DNA of 64,000 nucleotides from Parageobacillus sp. KH3-4. Its GTDB lineage: Bacteria; Bacillota; Bacilli; Bacillales; Anoxybacillaceae. Position 1 is the stretch's first letter. The number at the start of each line of letters is the position of its first letter. The notes under the pieces are model-generated. The model was not told the origin of the DNA. It made no database searches and was given only the letters and a program-made list of their open reading frames with translations. Below, piece after piece: positions 54,000 through 62,490 of the stretch. The DNA is taken from contig NZ_AP025627.1 of assembly GCF_022846435.1 (NCBI RefSeq), positions 1,770,001-1,834,000 of the forward strand, written 5' to 3'. Position numbers and translations under genes: made by a program.

Positions 54000-54452
54000 A
54001 TGGGGGATTTAGCTATCAGAACAGCTAATCAAGAAGATATTCCGCAACTTTTAAATTTAATGTATCAATACATTGTTGATTTTTATAAAAGACCTAGACC
54101 GACTGAAGAGTCACTTAAAGGATTGATACAGCATTTATTGGATAACCCCGCGAATGGAATACAATTTGTTGCAGAACAAGATGGAAAATTATTAGGTTTT
54201 ACAACCCTGTATTTCTCCTTTAGCACTCTTCAGGTGAAAAGAATAGCTATTTTAAATGACTTGTTTGTGATACCAGAAGCAAGAGGGCAAAAACTAGGCG
54301 AGAAACTGTTTCAAACATGCTTGTCTTATATAAGAGAGAATGATTTTGCCTACATGACATGGGAAACTGCAAAGGATAATTTAGTTGCTCAATCTCTTTA
54401 CAACAAAATGGGTGGCCAATTGTCTGAATGGTTAGTTTATGAAATCAGTTAG
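54000..54452 (+). CDS. GNAT-family N-acetyltransferase
   Basis: 150 aa, ribosome site GGAGGGGAAAAGAG before the ATG. Full GNAT: NDLFVIPEARGQKLGEKLFQ acetyl-CoA loop and AQSLYNKMGG at the C-terminal helix, ending SEWLVYEIS. Resembles aminoglycoside- or amine-acetylating GNATs of Bacillus; substrate unknown. A duplicate of its 5' end survives at 24835, and the hairpin repeat copy B follows its stop. Confidence 0.87.
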   Translation: MGDLAIRTANQEDIPQLLNLMYQYIVDFYKRPRPTEESLKGLIQHLLDNPANGIQFVAEQDGKLLGFTTLYFSFSTLQVKRIAILNDLFVIPEARGQKLGEKLFQTCLSYIRENDFAYMTWETAKDNLVAQSLYNKMGGQLSEWLVYEIS

Positions 54453-54493
54453 TGTATCCAATAGTTTTTTATTAAGCTATCCTGAAATTAATA

Positions 54494-54600
54494 TTTTCAT
54501 TCTTTTGATGGTGCCGCATAGATGCGGCATGGTTGTCTCTCATGGAAGAACGAATGAACTTCCATCATCTGTAGTGCCGCGAAATGCGGCATGAGTGGTT
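54494..54600 (+). repeat. Dispersed hairpin repeat, copy B (fullest)
   Basis: Contains three small dyads: GCCGCATAGATGCGGC, TGGAAGaacgaatgaaCTTCCA, and TGCCGCGAAATGCGGCA. The first ~85 bases are shared with copy A. It lies ~40 bases after a GNAT stop, as copy A lies after another GNAT gene at a longer distance. Confidence 0.65.
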
Positions 54601-54640
54601 ATGATTCAAAAAGTTATTATCAACAAAAAGGGGGGTTATA

Positions 54641-54979
54641 GTGTTAGACAAGAAAAAAGTAGGAAATATATTAGGTGTCACGTCTTTGTTGCCTGTAATC
54701 ATAAGTATCATTATTTTCTATGTTGAAAGAGGTCCAAATGCTGATGTTTATTTCGTGATTACAATTTATGGCATCTTATCAATTATTGGTATTTTATTCG
54801 CGGTGTTCTCGTGGTTGATGACGAAACGTTTCTTTCTGCCAATTATCAGCTTGATAGGAAATGGAGCGGTTTTGGCCATTGCTTTTCTTTTGCTATTGGC
54901 AATGGGGATTAGTGAACCAAAAAAATATTCTTATTCAAAGATTCTGCCCGTAGTTGCAATCTTTCTTTTTCTCCTGTAA
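54641..54979 (+). CDS. Small four-helix membrane protein of unknown function
   Basis: 112 aa from a GTG with AGGGGGG upstream. Four hydrophobic segments (GVTSLLPVIISIIIFYV; FVITIYGILSIIGILFAVFS; PIISLIGNGAVLAIAFLLLL; ILPVVAIFLFLL) and short polar loops. Family not recognised. A short gene with an in-frame stop follows after 27 bases on the same strand. Confidence 0.6.
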   Translation: MLDKKKVGNILGVTSLLPVIISIIIFYVERGPNADVYFVITIYGILSIIGILFAVFSWLMTKRFFLPIISLIGNGAVLAIAFLLLLAMGISEPKKYSYSKILPVVAIFLFLL

Positions 54980-55006
54980 ATACACGAAAGTAGGTGGCAT
55001 ATAAAA

Positions 55007-55252
55007 ATGGAAATGAGTAAGTTTATACTTCATGGCGATATATTGATTATGAAAGTAAAGATTGATGGTGGTGATTATACATTTAGCATTAGGTGGAAAG
55101 CACCGAAGAAACCTTATGATGAAACTTGAGAACTTGTATCATATGCGAAAAATTCGACTGGTGAAAAAGATTTTAGTGAAGAACAAATTAAGAAGTTTAT
55201 GGATACAGTTAATCCTAAAATGAATTGGAATATAGCAGATTTTCAAAAGTAA
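55007..55252 (+). pseudogene. 81-residue unknown protein with one in-frame TGA
   Basis: Frame MEMSKFILHGDILIMKVKID, KAPKKPYDET-TGA-ELVSYAKNSTGEKDFSEEQI, ending NWNIADFQK. The only lesion is the TGA at 55127-55129, one base from Arg or Trp codons. Preceded by TAGGTGG. Not recognised. Either a recently killed gene or a 40-residue truncated product. Confidence 0.45.
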
Positions 55253-55292
55253 ACTTCTTGAACTAACGGGTGTTTAGTTTAGTAAAAGATTA

Positions 55293-55343
55293 AAAGGAGC
55301 ATACATATTATACATGACTAATATGTACGTTCCTTTATTTTTT
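55293..55343 (+). terminator. Terminator
   Basis: 18-bp stem with two mismatches or wobbles (55293-55310 with 55319-55336), followed by ATTTTTT. It ends the two-gene unit before it. Confidence 0.75.
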
Positions 55344-55760
55344 AAGGCTTTTTATAATTTAGGTCTTGATAAGCAATGGGTTCTTTTTTATTTGCTAAAT
55401 TATCAACATTATTGTTTAACAGAGCTTAAATTTTAAATTAAGTCTTAAATATTATAAGTGAGCCACAAATGTAAATAAGTTTAGATTGAAAAACAGACAT
55501 ATAAGTAGCTTAAAATTTTGCAAAACATGCTTGCTCCCTCGAATACACTCCTCATTTCATACGAATCAAAATCCTCTTTATTTAATCGCTTCACTAATAA
55601 AAAATAACCTTATCCAGTGTCCAAGAGGGCTATCATAAAAGTCTAGCGGTAACCGCTTTATATAGAAGTAATTAAAGTATGTAATGGATGCTGTTTCAAA
55701 ATGATGTCCAATGATCCTTCTGATTAATGCATATGTTTCATAAAAAATTTTGGAAAAACA
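55344..55760. other. Gene-free leader of the sigma-factor operon
   Basis: AT-rich, no ORF with support, until the ECF-type promoter at 55761. Confidence 0.5.
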
Positions 55761-55785
55761 GAAACATTTTTGTTTTTTATGCGTC
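55761..55785 (+). promoter_or_regulatory. ECF-sigma-type promoter, probably autoregulatory
   Basis: GAAAC at 55761-55765 and CGTC at 55782-55785, separated by 16 bases, match the promoter form read by SigM/SigW-class ECF factors. It stands just ahead of an ECF sigma gene, so self-activation is likely. It also fixes the sigma start downstream of about 55790. Confidence 0.7.
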
Positions 55786-55803
55786 TTTTATAGCGGAAGG
55801 AGG

Positions 55804-56328
55804 GTGGAAACCATTGCCAATAAATTTGAATTGGATATACTTATGCGCTTATATTCCAAATGCCTTTTTCGCTATCTACACAAATTAACCAATGATTATC
55901 ATTTGGCTGAGGATCTCCTGCAGGAAACATTTTATAAGGTTTATTTACATGTAAGCAGCATAAGCGACATAGTACAAATAAAGTCATGGCTTTACCGGAT
56001 CGCTTATAATACCTTCATCGACCACTGCAGAAAAGCAAAAAAGATGCAGCTTGTACAAGTGGATGATTTCTTTGCGTCGTTAAAGCTAGATCCATTATTA
56101 GAAACGGAAAACGCGTTTTTGCAAAAATATGAGCTGGAGTTGATTTATAAACATTTGTCTAACATGAAAGAACTGCAACAAAAAGCCATTATGCTCGTCG
56201 ATTTAAGAGGATTTAGCTACAAAGAAGCGGCGAAGCTGTTAAACGTAAAACTCCCTTATTTAAAAAGCCTTGTGTTTCGGGGCAGGCGGGAATTAGAAAA
56301 ACGATTACGCAATGAGGTGAAGGGATGA
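55804..56328 (+). CDS. ECF RNA polymerase sigma factor (SigM-like)
   Basis: About 174 aa. Region 2 with FRYLHKLTNDYHLAEDLLQE TFYKVYLH and WLYRIAYNTFIDHCRK; region 4 with LQQKAIMLVDLRGFSYKEAA, VFRGRRELEKRL. Start is unclear: GTG 55804 touches the GGAAGGAGG, ATT 55813 has ideal spacing, TTG 55831 is next. The longest frame, from 55750, would begin upstream of the promoter and is rejected. It overlaps the anti-sigma start by 4 bases (ATGA). With the next two genes it reproduces the B. subtilis sigM-yhdL-yhdK order, which answers cell-envelope stress. Confidence 0.85.
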   Translation: METIANKFELDILMRLYSKCLFRYLHKLTNDYHLAEDLLQETFYKVYLHVSSISDIVQIKSWLYRIAYNTFIDHCRKAKKMQLVQVDDFFASLKLDPLLETENAFLQKYELELIYKHLSNMKELQQKAIMLVDLRGFSYKEAAKLLNVKLPYLKSLVFRGRRELEKRLRNEVKG

Positions 56329-57389
56329 GAAAAGACGAGTTAAAACAATTATTGCAGAAATATCAAAATGGCACACTAAGCAAAGAGGAAGAACAGAAAA
56401 TAGAGGAGCTTCTAGAAAGTTTTGACGTATACAATGAATTTCTCCATGAAACCCTTCATGATGAAGGAATGAAGGAAGCCGATCTTGCAAAAATGATGAA
56501 AAAGGCCCAACAAAAATTCTTTTTTAGAAATACGCTGCTTGTTGTATCGTTTATACTCACGATTGTTCCCTTATTGACTATGTTTACTTTTGTTTATTAC
56601 GGCTGGGGGCGAGATCATAACAGAGGGAACGAATTTATTGAAACCATTCGAACGGTGAGTGAAATGACAGCGCCAAATGTGTATGTAGATTACGATACGG
56701 TGGATGTTGAGATCAAGCCCTTTACTATGACTGTCACGACCGACAAATATAAATGGATGGATGATAAAAGAAGTTATATAGGCAAGGATACTTACAAACT
56801 ATTTTTCAATGATGTGTTTGCTAAAGAATCGAATTATCGAGCGATTGGGTATTCGATTCATCACATTGGAACCAACTTTATTCATCCGAAAACCAAGTAC
56901 TTTTTACCTGACGAACGAAGAAAAATTGAATCTCTCCCGAGCGATTGGCCGGTTGAAATCTATATTTCCCTGAATCGGTCCTATTCCTTAAAAGAAATAA
57001 ATGAAAAATTCAAAGGATATAATATAACATGGCTTGCGTTAGACACAGGTGTAGAGGAACAGATGAGGAATGATTTAGATTTCATCCAAACACCAGCAAT
57101 TGGCTTTCCATACAAAAAAGTGCATGTAGATTCTGTATTCAATCGCTCGTTTACTGATTACGAAGAAGTGGTCAAAGGGTTCGAGCTATTGAACAAAAAC
57201 GAAAAATGGGCAACACAACTAACGGAATATAAAGACTTAAAGATGTCTGAGCGACTAAAATGGATAAAAAAACATAAAGAATTGAAGATTTATGGAATCG
57301 CTATAACAGGAACCGCCAAAGATGTTTTGTCTCTAGAAAAGATGAAGGAAGTCAACGTGATTCGATTAGGTCAGATCAATTTACCATAG
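56325..57389 (+). CDS. Membrane anti-sigma factor (YhdL-like, Sigma_reg N and C domains)
   Basis: 354 aa. Cytoplasmic N-terminus with a short acidic sigma-binding helix region (LKQLLQKYQNGTLSKEEEQK), one membrane segment at ~68-90 (TLLVVSFILTIVPLLTMFTF), and a ~260-residue extracytoplasmic domain containing GYSIHHIGTN-type segments and an EIYISLNRSYSLKEI stretch as in Sigma_reg_C. It holds the ECF sigma inactive until envelope stress. Translationally coupled to the sigma gene. Confidence 0.82.
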   Translation: MRKDELKQLLQKYQNGTLSKEEEQKIEELLESFDVYNEFLHETLHDEGMKEADLAKMMKKAQQKFFFRNTLLVVSFILTIVPLLTMFTFVYYGWGRDHNRGNEFIETIRTVSEMTAPNVYVDYDTVDVEIKPFTMTVTTDKYKWMDDKRSYIGKDTYKLFFNDVFAKESNYRAIGYSIHHIGTNFIHPKTKYFLPDERRKIESLPSDWPVEIYISLNRSYSLKEINEKFKGYNITWLALDTGVEEQMRNDLDFIQTPAIGFPYKKVHVDSVFNRSFTDYEEVVKGFELLNKNEKWATQLTEYKDLKMSERLKWIKKHKELKIYGIAITGTAKDVLSLEKMKEVNVIRLGQINLP

Positions 57390-57411
57390 CAAAAGGGAGG
57401 AATAGTCGAAA

Positions 57412-57675
57412 ATGAGAATGGTAAGAATCAATATGCTAAATACATTGGTGGCTATATTTTTGCTTATTTTGTTAAATGTACAAATTATAGCGGAGATCCC
57501 TGTTTTTGATATCAGTTACATTTGGATTTCATTGTTCGGAATGCTCATATGCTTGCTTGGCCTCCTAAAAGAAGATCGATTCTACTCCTATTTAGGTGGC
57601 ATCCTTCATTTCATCCTAATCGTTTCTTGTATGGGAATGATTTGGTTTGGTATAGGCATTAACTACAAGCCGTAA
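57412..57675 (+). CDS. Small membrane protein of the sigma operon (YhdK-like position)
   Basis: 87 aa, AAGGGAGGAAT before the ATG, 22 bases after the anti-sigma gene. Three hydrophobic segments and a short soluble end. Sequence alone does not identify it; position and size match YhdK, which assists the anti-sigma in B. subtilis. A terminator follows. Confidence 0.65.
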   Translation: MRMVRINMLNTLVAIFLLILLNVQIIAEIPVFDISYIWISLFGMLICLLGLLKEDRFYSYLGGILHFILIVSCMGMIWFGIGINYKP

Positions 57676-57693
57676 CTTTACTGCTGCAAAAGC

Positions 57694-57728
57694 GAAAAGG
57701 ACAGTCCAAATTAAGGCTGTCCTTTTTC
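57694..57728 (+). terminator. Terminator of the sigma operon
   Basis: GAAAAGGACAG (57694-57704) pairs with CTGTCCTTTTT (57717-57727). Confidence 0.85.
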
Positions 57729-57913
57729 AATATAGGAACGTGTTGCAAAAGACATAGATGCATACATATAAAACAAATACCAAATATCCCAAATTTATCT
57801 TGATATATTTTATTAGAACATTTAGAGTATTCTATGGATACAAAAGTGAAATTAAATTCGTTAATCGAGCGAAAGCAACCGTGTTATGTTCATAATGAGG
57901 AAAGGTGCTTGAA

Positions 57914-58321
57914 ATGACAAGTTTAAATGAAATTGTTGTAGTTTTGAAAGGGTTTATTTTACACAAAGGTAAGGTGTTAACGGTACAACGTGCTCATGAT
58001 GATGAAGTGGGCGGCGGAACGTGGGAGTTAGTCGGAGGGCAAATACACTTTGGAGAAGATTTAGAAGCGGCGCTGTTGCGAGAAATCCAAGAAGAAGTTG
58101 GATTGGATGTGACGGTGGAGCGGATTTTATATGCGACGACGTTTCAAACGCATGCAACGCGACAAGTTGTCATTCTTACATACTTATGCAAAAGCGATCA
58201 TCATGAGGTCGTTCTTTCGCAAGAACATATCGATTATCGTTGGTCAACTAAAGAACAATCGCGAAAACTGCTACCTCCGGCCATTTCACGTGTTTTCGTT
58301 GGAAGAATGGGTATAGAGTAG
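57914..58321 (+). CDS. NUDIX hydrolase
   Basis: 135 aa from ATG 57914 with AGGAAAGG upstream (GTG 57905 also in frame). The Nudix box is complete: GGQIHFGEDLEAALLREIQE EVGLDV. It starts with a short strand and ends LLPPAISRVFVGRMGIE, slightly truncated-looking but intact in frame. Hydrolyses nucleoside diphosphate-linked compounds; substrate unknown. Stand-alone. Confidence 0.85.
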   Translation: MTSLNEIVVVLKGFILHKGKVLTVQRAHDDEVGGGTWELVGGQIHFGEDLEAALLREIQEEVGLDVTVERILYATTFQTHATRQVVILTYLCKSDHHEVVLSQEHIDYRWSTKEQSRKLLPPAISRVFVGRMGIE

Positions 58322-58500
58322 AGATGGAAGATAGCTAAATGAGTTCAGTTCATGCCGTAAGATCTGCGGACCGCACTATCCAAACAAATGAAAAGGAATT
58401 TGTGAAGTGTGAATTTTCATTTATCATGTATTTAAATGATTCAGGTTAATGACTATGAGTTTATTGGCAACATAATCTTTTCTGAGTAAACCTTGTAGTT

Positions 58501-58532
58501 AAGAATGCCAAATTTGGCATTCTTATTTTTTC
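58501..58532 (+). terminator. Terminator
   Basis: 12-bp perfect palindrome with no loop spacer (AAGAATGCCAAA with TTTGGCATTCTT, 58501-58524) followed by ATTTTTTC. Lies 180 bases past the NUDIX gene; the stretch between and the ORF at 58505-58693 show no supportable gene. Confidence 0.7.
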
Positions 58533-58723
58533 AGTTTATGATGCACTTAATGATAAATAGCAATTTAATTAACAAAGATATTATTAGTGAAAGCATACAA
58601 TGGGCATCACACTATAAGCTTTTTGTATGCACTCATGTAGTCATGCTGCGAGCACCTTTTAAGCAGTATAGAATCATTGGGTTCGGAGACTAATAAATGA
58701 GCATTAAGAGCTTGCTTATTTAA

Positions 58724-58960
58724 CTAAACATCCAGACCAACAACTGGATTCATTCTAACATCTTTTCCTCCAAAAATGAAATGGCCGGTACCCCTTCATT
58801 CCTCTTTGTAGTATCATAGGTTCGCTTGTTTACGAGATCACAAGTCCCAACCAGCCTGAATCATGTTTCTATAGCAGGGGATAAACTGTTTTAGCCGACG
58901 GGGTTTATGACCCACGAACAGGGACGTTCTGCCCCGTCTGCCGTAATAATTAAAACCATA
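58724..58960 (-). mobile_element. IS110-family left end with noncoding leader and 9-codon transposase stub
   Basis: Leftward ATG at 58753 with TTTGGAGG upstream encodes MNPVVGLDV and then TAG at 58724: the exact opening of Bacillaceae IS110 transposases, cut after the catalytic Asp. The ~200 bases ahead of it (58754-58960) form the noncoding leader where IS110 elements encode a bridge RNA. They contain GACGGGG/CCCCGTC arms enclosing a GAAC/GTTC hairpin, and CTTGT/ACAAG further on. The right part of the element is absent. Confidence 0.65.
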
Positions 58961-59123
58961 TAAAAAATGGTCAACCAGAAATATCTGACTTTATAATACG
59001 AACGGGCAGTATAAAGAAGGAATCAAATGTTAAATATCTAATATATAAAATCAATATGGATTTATATTCTAAAAAATATAAAAAATAAAAATAAATATAT
59101 TTAGAGGAGTTGTTATTCAATGT

Positions 59124-59982
59124 GTGGGATTTGTAACTAGGCACCGAGAAAGAGATTTAGAAATTCCAAAGCATCGTCAAGATTTAATGACTGCAATCGA
59201 AAAAGATTTGTTAAACGACAATGATGTATTAGCAGTTTTTTATGGTGGTTCAATCGGAAATGAAAGCATGGATTTGTATTCCGATATTGACCTCCGCATC
59301 GTTGTATTACCTGAAAAATTTCAAGGTATTACCTGAAAAATTTCAAGAATTTATCTCGAACAAAAAAAGGCGTCCTAAAAAATGGGGAAATGTTCTTTAT
59401 TTTGAGGATTTAGGTCCGTTTGTAACTTATTCAATCGCTCACTATGATTGTTTCGTTAAGGTGGATACATTTTATTATAAACCTGAAGACATTCAGCCTT
59501 CCGTATGGTTGAAAAATATAAAAATTGTAAAAGATACGGACGGAATGTTGGCAGATATTTTAGATAAATCCATGGCTTTATCCTATGAACCAACAATTGA
59601 AGAATTTGAGTTTTGGCGAACAAAGTTTTTTGCGTATTTTCATGAAGCTTATCGTAGAGTAATGAGAAAAGAGTATTATTATGCTTTGAAATGTATTGAC
59701 AACTTACGTTTATCAATGGCAACAGCTTGGTATATGGAAGTAGGAATCCAACCAAATACGTTTGGCGATTGGGCAAAATACGAAGGTGAAAGAAGTAAAC
59801 TAGAAGCTTGGCAACTATTCCTCCTTGAAAGTTGGGAATGTGGTAGAAATCCCCTTGAAATTATGAATGTGATGAAAAGTATAGTTTCAGAATTTAAAAG
59901 AGTTCATAAAAATCTTTGTAATAAGCTCGGAGTCGAAGAAAATACTGAATGGATAAATGAAATTATTGATATGGTTATTTAA
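59124..59982 (+). pseudogene. ANT-like nucleotidyltransferase inactivated by a 22-bp tandem duplication
   Basis: N-terminal frame from GTG 59124: LNDNDVLAVFYGGSIGNESM DLYSDIDLRIVVLPEKF, with the GS and D-x-D motifs of minimal nucleotidyltransferases. At 59304-59347 a 22-bp unit is repeated twice; 22 is not a multiple of 3, so the frame shifts and stops at 59336. Removing one unit rejoins VLPEKFQEFISNKKRRPKK and runs intact to 59982 as a ~278-residue protein. It resembles aminoglycoside-type nucleotidyltransferases. Its 3' end is duplicated at 51851. Confidence 0.8.
59304..59347 (+). repeat. Perfect 22-bp tandem duplication inside the nucleotidyltransferase gene
   Basis: Two identical adjacent units, 59304-59325 and 59326-59347 (GTATTACCTGAAAA... 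each). Loss of one copy by slippage would restore the gene. Confidence 0.95.
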
Positions 59983-60015
59983 GCAAAACACCCGTGCATT
60001 TTGCGGGTGTTTTGC
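59983..60015 (+). terminator. Terminator-like hairpin after the nucleotidyltransferase
   Basis: GCAAAACACCCG (59983-59994) pairs with CGGGTGTTTTGC (60004-60015). Confidence 0.7.
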
Positions 60016-60594
60016 TTACAACAAAACTAAATCAAAAAAACTTTAGGATAACGCATGCAAGGAGAATTTCTTTAGACATGTTAAGTTAGAGGATGCTTTC
60101 AACTTTGCACCTTCCTCACCGCTGAAGAGGTGAAGATGGCTTTACGTCGATATATATTATAAACTGCAGTTCGGATTATGTGCATTTATCGTATGGCTGA
60201 TTTAATTAATTATCATATCGTACGAGGAGTTATCGTTTAAAAATTTAAATTCATGAAAATTCATTCGTTTGGAGGTTCAGTATCCATAGTCAGCTATTCC
60301 TCGAAATTGTTTCATTTTCTACATGCGTGCAAAATGGCATAAAGAGGTCGGTAAACTGTCAATGATGGCATGTTGGTATAATCATCCCAAATCAAATCCC
60401 CTTATGAAAGTATTTTAACATATTATGAAAATTCATGTTGCTACAAATTCGTTTATAAACTCCTGTTTGATCTCTCGATGTTAGGACGAGTATATCTTTT
60501 GTGACATCGTATCTAATGAGAATTTCATTCATAAATTTTCTCCTTTAAGGCTTTATTATCCATGAAGTACTATTACCCATGTTGTGTTTAGTAA
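60016..60594. other. Gene-free stretch
   Basis: No ORF with support in ~580 bases; a weak hairpin (CACCTTCCTCA with TGAAGAGGTG) near 60108-60134 is the only structure noted. Confidence 0.4.
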
Positions 60595-61092
60595 GCCTTT
60601 TTTTATGATATCTGGTATTGTTTTAGGTAACTTAATAGCTATGATTTTCTCATTGCTGGCATAGGAGCTCTATTTCTAACTTATCCAACCCTTTATGATG
60701 TAATAAAATTAGTTGGAGCAACTTATCTTGTATACCTTGGTGTTCAAATGTGGGCTAAAACAGGTAAACCGATACAAACCAATAAGGACTCTATTTCTAA
60801 ACAACCTACATTTCAAACCTTCTGGGTTACCGTTTTAAATCCAAGAAGTTTCTTCTTTTTTGTCTCGTTCATGCCTCAATTTATAAGTAAAAGGGAGCCG
60901 TTTTATTATCAGATTTTAATTTTAGGTTTAACATTTCTTAGCTTAGTTATATTCACAGGTATCATTTATATTATAGTTGCCGACAGAGTGTCCCAATTTC
61001 TAAATAATAACTTTCAAAAATGGATATACCGAATCGGTGCGATCAATTTAATTGTCACAGGAATCGCTGTTCTTGATCTGAAACATTTTTAG
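60595..61092 (+). pseudogene. LysE/RhtB-family exporter, damaged N-terminal half
   Basis: The C-terminal ~115 residues are open (MWAKTGKPIQTNKDSISKQP, FWVTVLNPRSFFFFVSFMPQ, ending GIAVLDLKHF) with the NPR/K-x-x-x-FF motif of LysE-type exporters. Upstream, TYPTLYDVIKLVGATYLVYL GVQ is in the same frame back to about 60660, but ISGIVLGNLIAMIFSLLA lies in another frame and the true start is missing. So a frameshift near 60660 and a 5' truncation. Confidence 0.7.
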
Positions 61093-61126
61093 GTAGATGG
61101 CGACTAAGATAAGTTGTTACTCATCC

Positions 61127-61166
61127 CTCAATAAAAAACGGCCTCCGAGAAAATAGGAAGACCGTT
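61127..61166 (+). terminator. Terminator after the LysE-type remnant
   Basis: AAAAACGG and CCGTTTTT arms with a second short CCTCC/GGAAG pairing inside, followed by T residues. Confidence 0.65.
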
Positions 61167-61391
61167 TTTTGTCTTTTATCCTCATTATTTTTGATACTGG
61201 TTCGTATTGTTCGAATCAAGGTTATAAGACAGTGGTAAAATCCTCGTTAGAGTGCGGAAATACTGGCAAAAGAAAAGGAGGGGAATCATTGCCGACCTAT
61301 GAGTTGTTGTCACCAGCACGACGTGCGTTTAAGATTTCTTTTACTTCTAGTGTATCCCATTGACTAAAAACGGTAGAAATATTGCATTGAT

Positions 61392-62153
61392 TTATGATTT
61401 GGAGCCGTGATTCTTTTTTAACCCTGCCTCTGCTTTGGGGAGCAGCAGCTTCCGAAAAGCTTCATCATGCTCGATGGAGAAGCAGGTTTCAAATTCTTTT
61501 TGCTTGCTGCTCGTCATAAATGATTTTAAATAAAGCAACGTATCATTTGGGGCTTCTAATATGGTCTCGGCCAGTTCTATAGCACGATCTAAAATGTTCT
61601 TATCTATGACAATTTCATTTGTCAAACCGATGCGTAAAGCTTCATTTGCATCAATTGTACGGCCCGTCAGGCATAGTTCTCTCGCTATGCCCTCTCCCAC
61701 AATCCATCGAAGTGGTGTGATGAGCGGGGGTGCCCCAAATTTAACTTCAGGATGGCCGAATAAAGCGGACTCCGTACAAATTCTAAAGTCGCAAAAGGCC
61801 GCCAAATCAAATCCGCCTCCGAGTGCAACGCCGTTGACCGCCGCAATGGTTGGTTTGGGAAATAACCAGATATCCTTATGGTATTGTGACGATGATTGTA
61901 ATAAACGGCCAAATTGCTCAGGATTGTTAAATTCGGATAAATCAAATCCGGCGGAAAATGCAGAAGATGAACCCGTAATGATCACAGCCATCACATCGTC
62001 GCTTGTTTTCCAAGCATTTAGGCATTCTGAGATTTCCTCTCTCATTTGCATGGATATGGCATTCTTTTTTTCGGGACGATTTAATGTAATAATGCCGACC
62101 CTGTTATTTATTTCTGCGATAATATGGTTGAATTCCAATTCCATTCCCTCCAT
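61392..62153 (-). CDS. Enoyl-CoA hydratase/isomerase family protein
   Basis: 253 aa at the longest start; TTG 62138 has the best distance to GGAGGG and may be used instead. Crotonase fold: GIITLNRPEKKNAIS, SAFSAGFDLSEFNN (oxyanion loop 1), KPTIAAVNGVALGGGFDLAA (oxyanion loop 2), FGHPEVKFGAPPL. The usual Glu pair of hydratases is only partly evident: the second position lies in GHPEVKFG. So an isomerase, hydrolase or lyase activity is also possible. No acyl-CoA genes adjoin it. Confidence 0.85.
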   Translation of the reverse strand: MEGMELEFNHIIAEINNRVGIITLNRPEKKNAISMQMREEISECLNAWKTSDDVMAVIITGSSSAFSAGFDLSEFNNPEQFGRLLQSSSQYHKDIWLFPKPTIAAVNGVALGGGFDLAAFCDFRICTESALFGHPEVKFGAPPLITPLRWIVGEGIARELCLTGRTIDANEALRIGLTNEIVIDKNILDRAIELAETILEAPNDTLLYLKSFMTSSKQKEFETCFSIEHDEAFRKLLLPKAEAGLKKNHGSKS

Positions 62154-62490
62154 TCGAAGGTCATATCTGGCACCTTTTCCAGATTTCCATTGTAACGGAT
62201 ACCACCTGTGCCCATGACAATTTCAAATCCGCAATTAACGTGCGAAATCCGCATTTTGTTGGCGGTACCCCTATTATTCGACGAGAACAGGTTACTGTAT
62301 ACCCTTGACTCTTTGCATAGGACACCGCTTTTTCCCTGCTCCATTGATAGAAAACAAATATCGTTAATCTCTCTTCACTGGGATGCTAACCATTGACAAA
62401 GAGATGCATACCAAAATGATTTCAATTTAGTATTTATTTTTTATAATATAATATAACATAAGAATTGATTCAGAAAAGGGGGAATATTCT
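62154..62490. other. Upstream stretch with possible protein remnant
   Basis: A - strand open stretch (62344-62150) reads RGTANKMRISHVNCGFEIVM GTGGIRYNG; I do not recognise it and see no ribosome site. AT-rich to 62450 and then the ribosome site of the next gene. Confidence 0.35.

Noticed and set aside
55127-55129. In-frame TGA as selenocysteine
   Set aside because: No downstream SECIS-like hairpin visible, no selenoprotein family, and no sel genes in the window.
61561-62217. 218-codon ORF on the + strand opposite the enoyl-CoA hydratase
   Set aside because: Shadow frame; the opposite strand carries complete crotonase motifs.
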